This document shows, piece by piece, positions 26,001-40,100 of a DNA stretch of 64,000 bases (its first letter is position 1; the number at the start of each line of letters is the position of its first letter). Origin of the DNA: Hydractinia symbiolongicarpus (Eukaryota; Cnidaria; Hydrozoa; Anthoathecata; Hydractiniidae). The stretch is taken from positions 29,254,001-29,318,000 of the forward strand of contig NC_079882.1 of assembly GCF_029227915.1 (NCBI RefSeq). Direction: 5' to 3'. The notes under the pieces were generated by a model. The model was not told the DNA's origin. It searched no databases and worked only from the letters and a program-made list of their open reading frames with translations. The position numbers and the translations under genes were made by a program.

Positions 26001-29000
26001 TTTTTTGTTATTTACTTGTTACGATGTTTGGTTTAAGATTCGTCTTTTTTATAGTTACATACAGTAAAAGTATATCAAAGTCGTGGAGTTTATGTAAAAG
26101 TCTTATAAATACTTCAGTCGTTGGTTAAAACACTAGAGTTGGAGTCCTCACCGTCGCTCCCCTTATCTGCCCATCGTTACTGTAAATAAGCGTCTCTCTT
26201 TTTGCGAGCTTCTATAGTTGGCGTGGTAAATTATCGTCGTGTATTAAAATGATATCTTCGACTTGAACGTTCGATGTTTTAGGTGTTTTGACTTGGAATT
26301 TTTGTTGTTCACGTAAGTTGGCTAAGTATTCTATACGCTATCTGTTCCAGTAATTGTCAAGTATACTTAATAGCTTTTTCTTCTCCTAAAAGCTATCGAA
26401 CTCGGATTGGGAACAAAATCAAGCACTGCCCCTCTAGATGCCGCACAAGTGTGCAACACAACTCAGAATCCTCAACTCAGAATCAACTCCCACAACTGCA
26501 AAAGATATTACGTCATTTAGTCTGAGACAGGTCAAAGGTGGCGGATCGGGGTAACCATTTGGTTTCCCTTTGTGTCGGCGACATATGCGGCACTGCCATA
26601 TGATTTTGGGAAATCGCGACCACGATTTATATAGTATTTCTGTCTTAGCTCGTTTAGCATTTCTTCTTCCATTTTTGTTTTCTTTCTATGTGTACGAATA
26701 ATAACTACTTTTTTCAAAAATATCCGGCTTGGTGGATCATATTTAAAAAACACATCTGTATGTCTCGAAGAATAGTATTATACTGAATATCCGCAAATAT
26801 CGTGAACACATTAGCCGTGTTTACACCTACCAAATAAAAATATGTGTCCACACTTACCAAGTAAAATACTGCTAACAACAAACTTAAATAAAACATTATT
26901 TTATCATCTCCAAAAAAGCGAGATATTCAAAAAAGAAAAAAAAAAGAAAATCTGTCAAAATAGTTGGTCGGGAAAAATCGGTAAAGAATTCAGTTGGTCA
27001 ATATGTAAGTCCTGACCCAAAATTTTGGCCCCTTTTTGCAAATAATTTTTTACCAATAAGATATCGTCCAGAAAAATCAACACCAGAACAAATATTCCCA
27101 GTAGATTGTACGTTTAATAGATGAGGTGCACAATACTGTGAAATCACTGAAATGGTCCTTCAAATATATCCCCTAAAATCTTTGTTTTTCACCGTATGTT
27201 GAGATTATATGTTGAGATCTCTTGACAAGAACGTAGAGTTAGATATGACTCTTTGGTTAAAAAAAAATCGTTATCCAGCTATAAATATCACAATGCAGAC
27301 CAACCTCGTTCCCACCGTCTGTTGTCTCTTTTTTATAACTGAGACGGCGAGGTCCAATGTCAAAAGGAAATATGCAAGATGACCTGGGGACGGGGTTGCA
27401 TGCAGACAATCTAGCCTCATCAGACAGATTTAACAACAAATTTCCATTATATTGAAATTACCACTAAAGGCCATGGACTATATGCAAATGTTCGCAAAGC
27501 AGAGTTTGATGCATCAGCTGGCCTGATGTTAAGTATCAACCGAGTTTCGCGTCATTGCATTCACTAAAAACAATGTCAACAGCAAACTAGAAAAGGTCGA
27601 GTTGCAATAAACAGTATGAACCAAATTAAAAAATTCAGCTTACCTAAAATACTTAAAGAAGCTTCTTTAGGGTCGCTCTCTCGGTGTTTGTACCAGCAAC
27701 TTGAGCACTGAATAAATCACTTGAAAAAATAAACTGCGCGTATTTGACAGGAGCACTCACAAAGTTCTCACAAAACCATTTTACAATCAATGAGCTCAAT
27801 GGAAACATACCAGCCACCACACACTCTTTACTTGCTAACAAACGTCTGAAATTTGCTGAAGAACTAAAAGTCTAACAAATGTTCTTACATTAGGAAAGGA
27901 AACCCTAAAAAATGGTTTATCTCTTTTTAGACACCAAAATTTGTGTTGAGATACGGGAGAAAGTAGTGTATGGCGAAATTTTAGTATGCATTGTGCAATC
28001 CGGCACATTACGCAAACAGTGAAAAAAAAACTGTATACGGTACTGTCACTCTTTTTATAGAGTCAAATTTTTACTCTTCGCTGACTAAATCCGAAACATT
28101 TTACTGGACAGCCGTCAATAATTATTATTTTTTTGGTCTAGGACTGCTACAATAGTGGTTGAGTGGTTTGTTTGAACACGTAATGAACGGTAATTTAGAA
28201 GCAGAAATTTTAAGGATTATGTTACGATCGAATTTATTCCGTCTGAACCCTCAATGCGGCCAAAACAGAGCGATATACTTTTGGACACCCTGGTTAGAAT
28301 TTTGATCTTCTAATTAAAAAAGAGTGCGTAGTATTAAAGAAACTGTAGGGGAATTTAAACCGGGGTGATTACGCTTTAATTTGGACGAAGTGAAATTCTG
28401 ATGTAATGTCGCCCAAGAAGTGTTTACACATTACCTTGAAATGAAAGGTCACAACACTTGCGTAAAATCACGAACAACAAAATTTTCACATTACGCAGAT
28501 GCATGCACGAACAGACATTGATAAGAGGAGATTCGATCTGCTCCAATGCTATTTTTTCTGGACTCAACCAAACTTGAACTTGCAAGTAAAATATCCGATA
28601 AGAAAACCAAAATAATGAGCAATTTTTGTTCTGATTAAACCGAGTTGGTAGCGAGCAGACTTGATTTTCTCGTCCCTCATTCTGGTTGTTTGTAACTTTT
28701 TAATTGCAACTATACTGTTACATTTTCCGTATACTTAATTTTTTCACATGAAATGATTTTACAATTGCCTCAAGCCTAAAATGTAATCTTTTTTGAAATT
28801 TGCCTGGTAATAAACTGGTGCCCTCACGCAAAATTCACAGCGATAGATCCAATATCATTGCATTAGATGTTTTTATAACCATACGAATTTTTTTTTAAAT
28901 AGGCTTGGATATGTTCATGCAAAAGTCAGTAACCCATCAGTACATGCTTAAATGTTTAGTTTTTAAACCTGCTTAAACATGCGAATATTTAAAAGGTAGT

Positions 29001-29506
29001 AGCTAGAAAGAAAATAACCCAAAAATGCGAAGAGTGGAATATAGACAATCTATCTATTCCTTTAAAAACGAAATAAACCACACCAGTAACCCAGCAACCC
29101 AACCAAAGATGGCTTTCAAACACCATTTTAAGAAAATTAAAAAAAAACTAGACTGGCGATTTTCCCGTGTCATCTATATATCCTACATGAAAATTGTACA
29201 AAAGGCTTAGATTTAAAATAAATAATTTCGCTAGATCAAATACCGATATAACATTTTACGCGCAAGTAGAGAGAGAGTTGAAAGAAAAACGTACCTATTA
29301 AAAATAAGACTTTCTTACAGATAAATTCTTGTTTCTACAAATAACCCCAAATTAGTCTTGTAGCTGCGAAGAGAGAATATTTCATAATCACAGCAAAGAT
29401 CTATCTAGTTTCCCGTGGATCAAGAAAAGATATATCTATAAATAGTAAATAGTTATAAAAATAAATTCTCTTGATAATTTCATTTAAGTGCATGCTTTAG
29501 TCAAAA
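23050..29506. other. Long host intergenic region, no gene recognised
   Basis: About 6.5 kb of AT-rich sequence. Only short open frames with no domain were seen. At 26532-26896 (minus) a signal-peptide-like start MFYLSLLLAVFYL is followed by a good donor (gtaagt), but I could not complete a coding path. At 25649-25846 (minus) a short frame overlaps a Cys-containing stretch with a stop. Neither is called as a gene. TAAAGAAGCTTCTTTA at 27654-27669 is a short palindrome. Confidence 0.5.
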
Positions 29507-32500
29507 TTACATTTCTCTGATTGTACCAATGTCTACAGGTTTTTTCAACGCAAACCATCTCATAAATAATGTTTTAAGTTGACTTGATGAATGAAACGGA
29601 CTCCAAATTTTAATCATTGATAAGTTTACAATAAAGACTAACAGAATACCACCCAGAGCATCAACACCATAATGATGATTCGAATACAATGCAGCCCAGG
29701 CTATCCATATTACATGAAACCATGCAAATTTTTTACTTATCCAAGGTTGATTGACAAGAATTATAGCAGGCCAAGCCACATGTAATGACGGAAAAGCTCC
29801 AAACTTTAATGGTGAAGCAGCATATATTCCATGGAAAAAACTATGACCAAGTAGTGCATCCAAACGGTGAAATCCTGCCTCATTTGCTCCTGATTTAAGA
29901 AAATTGCCTTCATTATCAAACACAGCGCTATCTACAAACCATGGTGGAGCAGTTGGGAACACAAATTGGATAAACACAGCTACCAAATTCACCCAACCAG
30001 CACACCACAAAAAAGAAAATATATGCTTTCTTCTGTTTTCTCCTGATAGTAAATAAATTAAAAATAAAGCCGGCAGTGGAAAATGAATTAAATACGGTAC
30101 TGCCGCCAAGAAGTCCAGTATAGGTGTTGCAAATTTTGACAAAAATCTGTGTGGATAGAAATGAAAAACCATATACTCCAACCATGGAAGAAATGTATAG
30201 CTAGGTTTTCGAAGTTCGTCAAGTCCAGTAATTGCACGAATAAACTTGTAATTTGAATAAACTATTAAGTATATTAAAAAAGGTGCGGCCGATAACAGTA
30301 ACGGACGTAATGGAAGATTCTTTTTGATTTTTCGAGGTATTTCATCCAGAAATGAGTAGATTTCAGCCTAGAAAAGAATATCATTAATAATAAACAAAGA
30401 ACTATGTTGGACACTTTATATATATTAAGGACATTATTTATATGAATGTTTTTTTCACATTATAATGTTCAGCATTTTATACAAATTTTTGACTGCTACA
30501 ATAATTCTATTCTTTTGTTGTTTTTTACTCCTAAGATAATATTTTTTAAAGTAAACCATATTGATTAATTTAATTTCAAATGCTTTGTAAGCTATTTATT
30601 ACCATACCAAAATAATTTTAATTTTGACCCTGCCCTTCTCTTCACTGTTTATCTGCATTTCAAATGTTATAGAAGAGAATTTTTCAAGCAATGTGTATAT
30701 GTAAATATATATTTGTTTGAAGTGAAATTCAGCACCATTTAAAAGTATTATATAAATTCTTTGGTATCAAATATGCTTTGAGTGCAAAAGTTGTTTTGCA
30801 AATACTAATTTGTAGTGACAAACAGAAACCTGAGTGTTAGGTTTTTTTTATCTTTTTAAAACCAGACCTTGATCCAATAGCGAAAGTTGTAAAAAAAGGC
30901 AATAACTAGAAACATAGGTCTTATTTAGCTATGCCAGTCCGTTAAAGTCATTGCTAAGGCTTGTTAGTGCATTTGACAATTGTTTTCATTTGTTACCTTA
31001 TTTTACCAACATGATAATCTTAACATGTGTACTTAAAGGAAACCCAAGGTACAAAATGATGTTGGAGTTATATTATAGAGCTCAAAAAGTTGGCTAACAA
31101 GTCTTTTTATTTTTTTAAAAAAGCTATTTTCGTTCAAGATATTTACTTTTAAGAATTTCAGATTTAATTATGCTGCATAAATTATGATGTCATATTTAAG
31201 TAATAGCAAATTTTGAAATTTTCTGTCATCTGTAATTTTAGACCTTAAGGGATGGGCCTTCAAACTTTATAGCCGAGAATGATGATGAGTTGTTAAAAGG
31301 TGAATTGATTAGCATAAATTTTTTTGCCAAAATGATACTGGTTTCTTTGTCTCTTAATTTTTTGGTGATGATTCAATAACTTGGGATCTTCAACTCGGCT
31401 TGCAATAATATTTTGTGGTTAAGCTTGTATAAGCCCTATGTTTACTCAAAAAAATTGATTGCAAACATGCAAATCCCATGTTATGAGGTTGTCAGCAAAA
31501 ATAAAGAGGCCTGGGACGAGCAAACAAGTGTCTTTTTAGCAAAAAAAATTACGTTAATCATTTAACCTTTATAATATCTATGCATTGAAAAAGTGTGAAT
31601 TCTTGTGTTTAAATTACAGGACATTAAAGCATACCTAAAGGTATTAATTTCGCCATTCGAAAATTTTTATACTTTACAGGTATTTAATTCTGTTTTTTAC
31701 ATTTTCAAATTTTTAGAGTTAAATTTAATTTTCGGTTTTGAACACTTTTTTTGGGTATTTAATTTCGCAAATTTCTTATTTATTTTATTGTAAAAAACAA
31801 CAAGAAACAAGTAAAACAGTTATTCATCATGATTTTCTTATTTAAGTAAATAAAAACATTTCTTTCTTGTAATTTCAAAAACATTTTTTTCTTGTATTGT
31901 AACAAGACCTTCTTCTTTTATAGAGCTTCCGAGCTTTGTTTACTATACCATCACAGAACATTTTATTCATGTAAGATTTCGCAAGTAGTAAATTTTGCAG
32001 GTAGAAAATTTTACGGGTATTAATTTTGCTTTGGGCCAAAATCACGAAATTAAATACTTGGCATTAAATACTTTATATAAATATCTCAAATTATTGTGCT
32101 TAATAAGAAATAATGTTTATTTTGCTATAACTTACAGAACCTTTAAGCTGTGTTGATCACGCCATAACAAGATTTTTTATATATATACATCATCAATAAA
32201 ATAAACCGAAAAATATTACTTATCAAATTATCAAATACTAGTCAGTATTTGATAATTCTGACCCATAGTGATTATTTATTAAGACATTTTAAAAAGAAAT
32301 CTTTATTAGAACTGGGAAATTATAATAGATGGATAGATGCTCATATTTTACATGGCTAGCATAAATATCAAGGAATATAGCATGTGTAATATTTCAGGGG
32401 AGTCCTGGAGTATCACTGTGCACTTTGAGCTACAAACATCCAATTAGGGTCTGCACTCCAGCGGGCAACTCCCTGCAACATCTAACAGCCCACACGGTGT

Positions 32501-33449
32501 GTAATCTTCACCCTTAAACAACAACGAGTTTTCTTTGCATACTCCACTCTGTCACATGCTGAAATTCAGGTCAATTAACTTATAGAACAAAAAATACCTT
32601 TGTATTTTATCTCAAGTATAAGTACAAATTATATTGTTAATTCCAAACAATATTGACTCGAGTTGGATAAATTTTTTTCATGTGAGGTAAACTTTAAGAA
32701 TTGACCCTGATCTCTAAAAACACACAGATTAACGTTATAGGGTTAAGGAATAAACAAGCCAAAGAGTGCAATTCTGATATAGTGCAACACTTTTGTGTTA
32801 ATTTTTCAGAATTGAAAATGCCTGAATAAATTTGCCCAAATTTTCCCCTGATGATTTTATCTTTTAAGAACACCCCAAAAGCAACCCAACTAATCCTATT
32901 TTTTTAATAGAATTTGTCGGCCCATTTTAAACAATTTTCCACTTTCTTATGTATATATACATAACTCAAACATATAGCTACCTGTTTTTCTGAAGTGTAT
33001 AAATGAAAAGCTTCCTTTAAGTTTCTAGCAAATTGATTCCATGAAACAACAATCTAGAAGAGAAAAGGGAGCAACTTTAGAATATATACAAAAAAATTCA
33101 TAATTCAAAATTAAATGTGCAACACGAATACTCAGATATGGAATTATAAAGAACGAGAATTTTCGGACATTACATTAGAGCTGCAACAAAGATACAGTGA
33201 GTTGGTGCGTATCTGTGTTGCAGTTTTAGTTCATATTATAAAATTTTCTGTATGTACTTTATATTTCAAGCAAGAAAATGTTCACGCTAGCACTTTAAAA
33301 ATACAGGACTCCTAGGAAACAGCTAGCTAACAATATTTACTTTTAAGTAGGTACTGGAAAACTATATATACCCGTCCTGCTTTTCCTTGCATTTTATTCT
33401 GCTGTGCTTCTCGGTAAACATGAGATGGAAGAAATGATACTGGTGGCAT
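29507..33449 (-). CDS. PAP2-superfamily membrane enzyme, AUR1/IPC-synthase-like
   Basis: Three coding exons: 33372-33449, 32982-33053 and 29507-30367, with gt/ag borders and preserved frame, giving 336 residues from MPPVSFLPSHVYREAQQNKM. Several transmembrane helices (for example LPLRPLLLSAAPFLIYLIV, LAAVPYLIHFPLPALFLIYL, WCAGWVNLVAVFIQFVFP). PAP2-type catalytic motifs: FPTAPPWF, GAFPSLHVAWP with His246, and NHHYGVDALGG with His282 and Asp286. This H...H-x3-D set is that of the PAP2_3/AUR1 group, which transfers phosphoinositol or related head groups to ceramide in fungi. The animal substrate is unknown and could be another lipid phosphoester. The second intron is long (2.6 kb) and contains a SINE copy. 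Divergent from THOC2, whose ATG lies 743 bp away. Confidence 0.8.
32227..32256. repeat. 13-bp perfect palindrome in a PAP2-gene intron
   Basis: ATTATCAAATACT, loop AGTC, AGTATTTGATAAT. It lies about 70 bp upstream of a SINE copy. It may be a remnant of a small inverted-repeat element. Confidence 0.6.
32327..32515 (-). mobile_element. SINE-like repeat, truncated copy
   Basis: Shares TTTTACATGGCTAGC, AGTCCTGGAGTATC, TTTGAGCTAC, CAATTAGGGTCTGC and CAACATCTAACAGCCCACAC with the copy at 20105. The tRNA-like head is missing. It starts at a GATGGATAGATG simple repeat. Confidence 0.75.
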
Positions 33450-34192
33450 CTTGTGATAGAGTGGTTGTTTCCTCGTTAGCAATAGTGAATTATTAGTAAA
33501 CTAGTTGCTACAAGCGTTGTGTCGTTAAAAAGTACAGGTTTAGTATATTTTTAAATTTATTAAGTTTTCTTTTTGTAATGATTTTCTGTTTTTTGAATGG
33601 CTAACTTTCAGTAGAATCCTTTTCCAGGTTCCTTTCCGCCCGAAGGCATCCTTTTCCTTCCTTCCCAAAAGGTTGGGCAAGGCAACAGATTTTTGTTTTG
33701 AAAAACAAGACCGGTCAGCGGTACGGCCAATTTTTTAGACGTTACGTCATAACTGTAAACCTAGAACCCAATCTTTATCGCATCAAGATTTAGGGTTAGC
33801 ACCAGAAATTTAATCAATTTTTTGATATAGTAAGGGAAATGTAATGTTAGCGATAAAAATATGTTAAGGGAGGGAGGTTGGAAATAATTAAAGTATAATA
33901 AAAGTACAGAAATATATAGCTAGTTTTTTCTTTTTGTGAATACGCATGGGCGTGTATCTCAAGACTCTTGAGCAAACTGTGTCTAATGTTTCAAAATCCT
34001 ATTTCTGACTTGAGGGCGTCTATTCACATAGAACGTATAGATTTAAGGCCCAAATAGTTAAAATAATTCTTTTTCTTTTACTAAATTGATTTTTTAGTTG
34101 TGTTGCCGTAAAAAATGTTCCAAAATTCCGAGTGAAGAATTACGATTATACCATTTTACGATATGGTTAATGGCGCACGCAGTTGTGACAAC
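33450..34192. other. Divergent intergenic region between the PAP2-like gene and THOC2
   Basis: No coding potential seen. Presumably carries the promoters and 5' UTRs of both genes. A pyrimidine/purine-rich patch lies near 33620-33690. No TATA box could be assigned with confidence. Confidence 0.5.
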
Positions 34193-37100
34193 ATGGCTGC
34201 CATAAAGAGTTGGAATAAAAGTAACCGTATTGATTTGTGAGTATATTCCCTAATTTTGCGTTTAAAGTATGGTGTAAAAAATGTTTTTTTAAAGCAACTT
34301 CGTTTTTCCTTTTAACCTCGACTGCGTATGGTAATGATTTCAGCCTCAAAATTAATAAATAATAAGCTCAATTGGAATGCACAAAATAAACACATTACTT
34401 ATGTTATTTGAAAAATTCTTGTCACTTTACACTCGATCAGTGTGGAAATTCAACCCCAATTTTAGGTTTGTACTTATCTCTTACGATTTTTGTAAGGAGA
34501 AATTTATTTTATTTTATAGTGTGCACATAGCATGGGCTAGACAGGGATTAATAACTCTCTTCCAATCTGACCTAGACTGTGTTAGATCTAAACTCAAATT
34601 CCTCTCCATCAAGTCTGTCCTTATTACCTCCTGCCACGTCTTCTCTGTCTACCTTCGAACTTTGCCCCATAAAGCTCCAGTCTCTACACTTTATTTTCTA
34701 ATTATCCTCCTTTATTCTTTTTATATGTCCTAACCAACTCAATCTTCTTTTCTGGATAACATCTTTAAGGCACGGATATCTAGTCTGCTTCTCAGCCCAG
34801 CTGAACCTTTTCTGTCTCTCAGATTGGCGTTACACATCCAACTAACCATTCTCATATTATTCCTTTCTAAACAGTCACAATCTCTCTGCTTCACTGCCTA
34901 TGTCTCACTACGGTAGCACTTCTTACACAAGCCTCATACGACCTACCTTTTACCTGAATTGACAAGAATGTTGTCCATCATTAAAGTGAAAGAGAAATAA
35001 TGTGCATATTTTACATGGCTAGCTTCAAAAATATCAAGGGATATACCTTATTAATTTTTAACAGCAGGGGCCATGGCTTATAGATTGTGAGTCCCAGAGT
35101 ATCGAATGCTTATTTGAGCTACACATATTCAATTAGGATCCTTGTTCTACCAAACAACTCCCTGCAACATCCAATGGCCCACACAGTTTGCTATCTCCCC
35201 AAAATCTGGGTAACAGTCTGATGATGCTCACACCTGACATCTGTCCTACTGTGCACAACACATTCACTCCTTAGAGCTTGAGTTCCGTTTTTGCAATTTG
35301 CCTGATCAACTGTTCTCATGGCCATTAATATAGAGTTTTGTTTTACAGTTGGATCTACTTTCTAACATATATCTTAGAAACCCTTAGGACTGTTTCTGTG
35401 TGCTTAAAATTGTAATACTTACCACTTTATTTACTACTTTAAAATATTGTTAACTAGATCGTGATTTGTGAAATTTTGGCTTTAAACTTGCTAATTTCTG
35501 CACTCTAATGTAATAATTTATAAGAAAAAAGAAAAAAATTTTTTTGAGACACTATAACTAGTTCATAAAATGCTTAAGTATTTAAATTTTTAGGTTAAAT
35601 CATTTGTAGCTGGCTAGGTTGAAAATAATTTTGCTTCACTTAGCACTCCCATCTTTTTCCTGCCAACGGAGCTTGCAGCTGAAAATGTAGACAAAGGAAT
35701 TTATTTATTGCATATTACGAAGGCCAACACAAAAAAATCTAATCAACTTTATCCTTTTTTGTCTTTTAAATTTCATCTTTAATGGTGTCTCCTAGGGGCA
35801 GTATATGTCATGTTGTTCTTTTCTAAACAGAACATAATTTACTTTTTTAGTTGTATATGTTATTAGTTTTGAGTTTTCAATCTGTAACAGCACAAAAGTG
35901 AAGTTTAATTATGGTGGAAAGTTATAGTTGAGTTACATATAGTTATAGCCAATATTTTTTCAGTTCAATGTTTCAGTTCAAATTAATTAATTTACAGACC
36001 CAATTGAGCCTTTGTATGGGATTGTAATGCACAGATTAATTCTTCATGTTTTTGTTTTTAGTTTAAAGCAATGTGAAGCAGCTTGCAATGGCTTTAACCC
36101 ATCCCAAATTGCTGAGAAAGGTACAATGCACTTTTTGTGGATCGTGTCAAATTTTACTCAAACCAAACAGCTCCTTGTATTCCCTATTTTTAAAGATGTC
36201 TATTATTTTAACTAATTTGTGAATAAAGCTAAAAAGTAAAATATATTTGCAAATTTGGCAAGTTTTGAAATTTATTAAAAGCCAAAAAATAGGTTAATTG
36301 TAAAATATTATTTTCATAAAATGAATATAATGAGGTCAATGATAAATAAAACCATAAATTTTCAGTTATATGCTCAACATGGTAATAGGTGTATTTTGAC
36401 AATTTGACATAAGAACCTTGCTCAGGGAAACCTCCTTTCCAACATACTTGCATTAAAAATAATGACTAGCCTTGTTTCATGTTATTTGTTCATTAACAAG
36501 AAAACATCATAACCAGAAGACTTGCTATAAGAATCTTTCGTGGTTGAACCTTGTTCTCAAGTTTCTTACATTTGAAAATGATACTTATAAACTGTTAAGT
36601 GCGATTTTAATGGGATGGTTTCCACCTGCAAAACTAAAAGTCAGTGGCAAAGAAAAACATAATTATCTAGTCTATAGAAAAAAACTACCACTCCCATCCA
36701 CCTTCCCCCCCAAACACTACCCCATGTTTTCAATTAACTAACCTGAGTAACATGGGCCTATTAATATATTTATAGATTTAAGAAAAAACATACGCAACTT
36801 ACTTTGGAGTACATTAGAGGAACAACTATCATTAACAGAAGCTGTATCAATTTTTGCGGAAGCAGCTGTAAGTAATTTCCAAAACATCAGTTGGTGTACC
36901 GTGTGAAAAAAACACACCTGTTGTACATATCCGTCATGCTATTTCATGCATTTTAAGCACAGTGTAGTGATTTTTAAGGGTTAAATTTTGAACACACAGA
37001 TTTTTTTTGTTAGAGTTTACTTAGCTAAATTCATGATTATTTATTTATTTTTTGTTATTTACATAGAATGGTGATGCAGCTTTGCTTAGTTTGTTTGCAG

Positions 37101-40100
37101 ATATTGTGGCTGTTGTTGGTGCGTCCAGTACTCTTTTTTATCTATTTATAAATAACACACAATTCCTTCAACTCATTATGATGCTCATTTCCACTGTATT
37201 TGAAGATCATAAAATCTAACCCTAGCCTTGCTGTTAATACATCATTTACGGGAATGATGTACTAATATCAGAGAAAAGAACTGCTGATTTTTCAATTAAA
37301 GAGCTGAATTAAAAAACTTTATAAGTATTTTTATTTTGAAGTAACTCTGTTCCAGGAAACTGTATAAAAGGTCTGTTTTTTACTTAAAAATATACAAAAA
37401 CTTACCTGTACTTGATTGGAATAGGTGATAATTCGGAACTGTGTATTTATTTAAAATATTAAGGAGAACTAAGTAATTTTCTTGAACATTTTGATTCAAG
37501 AGCGCAGTAACAACATAATTATAATGTAATTAATCCCTAAAATTGATTTATTTTCCAATATCTTGTTATCTTTCTCTGCACAGTTATTAATGAAATGATC
37601 CAATTTTGTGACGTTATCCTTGCAGTACTGAAAGAACACGAAAAAAATGAAATAGCTCTGATATCATCGAAGAATCACATTAGTGTACATACTTCTAGTC
37701 TTGTTATTTCTCTTAATACATGTGTTATAGCTATGTAGTCTCGATTGCTCTATTTTTTATATCAAAAATAGAGCAAAATAGAGCATTTTCTCTTCATTTT
37801 AGAAAAAAGTATGGTGATTTTAAAGCTTTGATAGGACATTCACTTATCATTTTAGAAAAACGTGCAGCGATATTCTTATTATTTTAAAGCAATCTAAAAC
37901 GATTTTTAAGTTTCATAAGACTGTTTTCTTATAACTTCAGAACGAAATGCAGCGTTTATCATGCTTCTTTATTCCAGAAGTAATAATCACAAAGTTTGTT
38001 TCGCAACATCAACAGATGTAGTATTTTGTTCTAAAACTATCAAAAAGCGATCATATGGAGCTTAAAAAATACCCTATTTTGTTCTAAAATCATTACAACA
38101 TGATTGTATAGAAATTAAACAATGTCGTACTTTGGCCAATGTGAAGAAATTATCTTAATTTTTGCAAATCACTTTTAATATTTAATTCGAACCTTAAAAT
38201 AATTTACCTACATTTTTATAACAACAAGAATGTTATTATAATATGATATAACTTCAAGAACAAATAAGAGGTTGTTTACTTTATTCTTACGTTTACTTTA
38301 TTCTTACATGTCACATGTTACATCTGTCTATTTATCACTTTTGCAATAGTGCCACACGTAAAATTTACAATAGCTGTATACGAGTGGCGGAGACTGTAAG
38401 ATGAAACAATTGGGTATTTTTGGACTAATTTTGGATTTTTTTACTAGTATATTCAAGAGAAAAAAAATTTTGACGTTAGTTTCCCTTTAAGCTTAGGGGA
38501 GGGCAGTGTTCAAGGAATGAATGCTTATTCACTCATTTGAGATATTAAAACTTTTTGTGTAGCTGTTTTTTTTGCAGAATTTATTTTCTATCTACAACAG
38601 TAAATTTTGGACACAATTCTTATAGTTAAATTGTGAATTTGGGACCCATTTAAAATTTTTCACCATCAAGATTTTCTGTGATTTCTATAATAAAACTTTC
38701 TCAAATTTTTGCCCTATTGTTGAGAAAATATGTACCATACCACTTTTTCTTTACCTTCTTATTCATTTGCCAATAGATTTGGAAACATTGTGTTTAGAAG
38801 AAAAAGCACCAAGGGAACAGTTTTTATTTTTACTTTCGTCACTTGGGGTAAGTTAAATTTGTATTATACTGTGCTTTGCCAACTAAAGCTGAATTCATTT
38901 ATAAAAAAATGTGACCTCCACGTTTAGAGTCAAAAATAAGTTGAAAAACAATGGCCATATATTATTTGGTCTTTAGATCCTGATTATTAGTATTTTATGT
39001 CAATTATTATCTTAAAAAAGATTAAATTTTTAGACAGCAATTCCAGAAGGCATTTTAAAAGAAAGGCTTGATCCCGAAACACTTGAATCTGCAAGATTAA
39101 TACAGTCTCAGAAGGCTTTAAATCAAAAACTTGTGAGAACAAAAACTAAACTCTTGTAAGTTATCCTAATTGTACATAACATTTTGCCACAACATTATTG
39201 CTTCTATCAGCTGCAACCAATTTAACTTATTATTTTAGCTACAAACAGCAAAAATATAACTTGTTACGCGAAGAAAATGAAGGTTATGCGAAACTTATTA
39301 CTGAACTTAGTCAGGACTCTATATCATCTTCCAGTCAGGAATATGTCCTTAATCATATTATGTCTTTGCTTGGTAAGTTGTTTAAAAAGTTTTAAAGAGA
39401 GTTTCTTAAAAATTCAATTCCAGAAACATGTATGTAATCTAGTTTTTAACTGCATTTAACAGTATTATTTCTTTGTATGTAGTCTTTTTAGGTAGTCTGG
39501 AAAAATGTAATTTGTGAACTAACTCCTTTTCCACAGGGTTTTTTAACTTGGATCCAAACCGTGTGCTGGATATCTTGCTAGAAGCGTTTGAGTGTAAAGT
39601 TTCTGAAGATCTTTTCTTTATTCCACTTATCATCTCTTACCTATCTCATTGTGACATATCTGGATTTCCGCAAATGATTGGCTTTAAGTATCAATTCTAT
39701 CATGTAAGTAATAAATTCAATGTTTGCAAATATAAGTGCACAATGTATGTATTGTGAAAATCAATTGCATAACACAGCCTAACGCTGAAATACACAATCA
39801 GTGTAAACAGAAATTTTAAACCTGATGGATAAAAAATAAAAAAGAAAGAAAGAAAATTGTTTTTGGTTTTGGAAGTAGTGCTTTGTTAACACTCTTACTT
39901 CTATCTTGATTTGCAACAAATTTTAAACCATCACTGTATTATACAAGGCTCAAAAGTTGTTGTTCATAGCTCTAAAAATCGACTTTTCTCATATTTTAGT
40001 ATATAAAAATTTGCGCAACAGAAGCTGGTTTTATTCAAACTGAAATTACCCTTTGCTATCTGTTTATTAACTTTACTGTGATAACCTATTTCCTCAAGAA

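Noticed and set aside
26532-26896. Two-exon secreted peptide gene on the minus strand
   Set aside because: Signal-like start and donor are present, but the downstream frame has a stop before any usable acceptor; not supportable.
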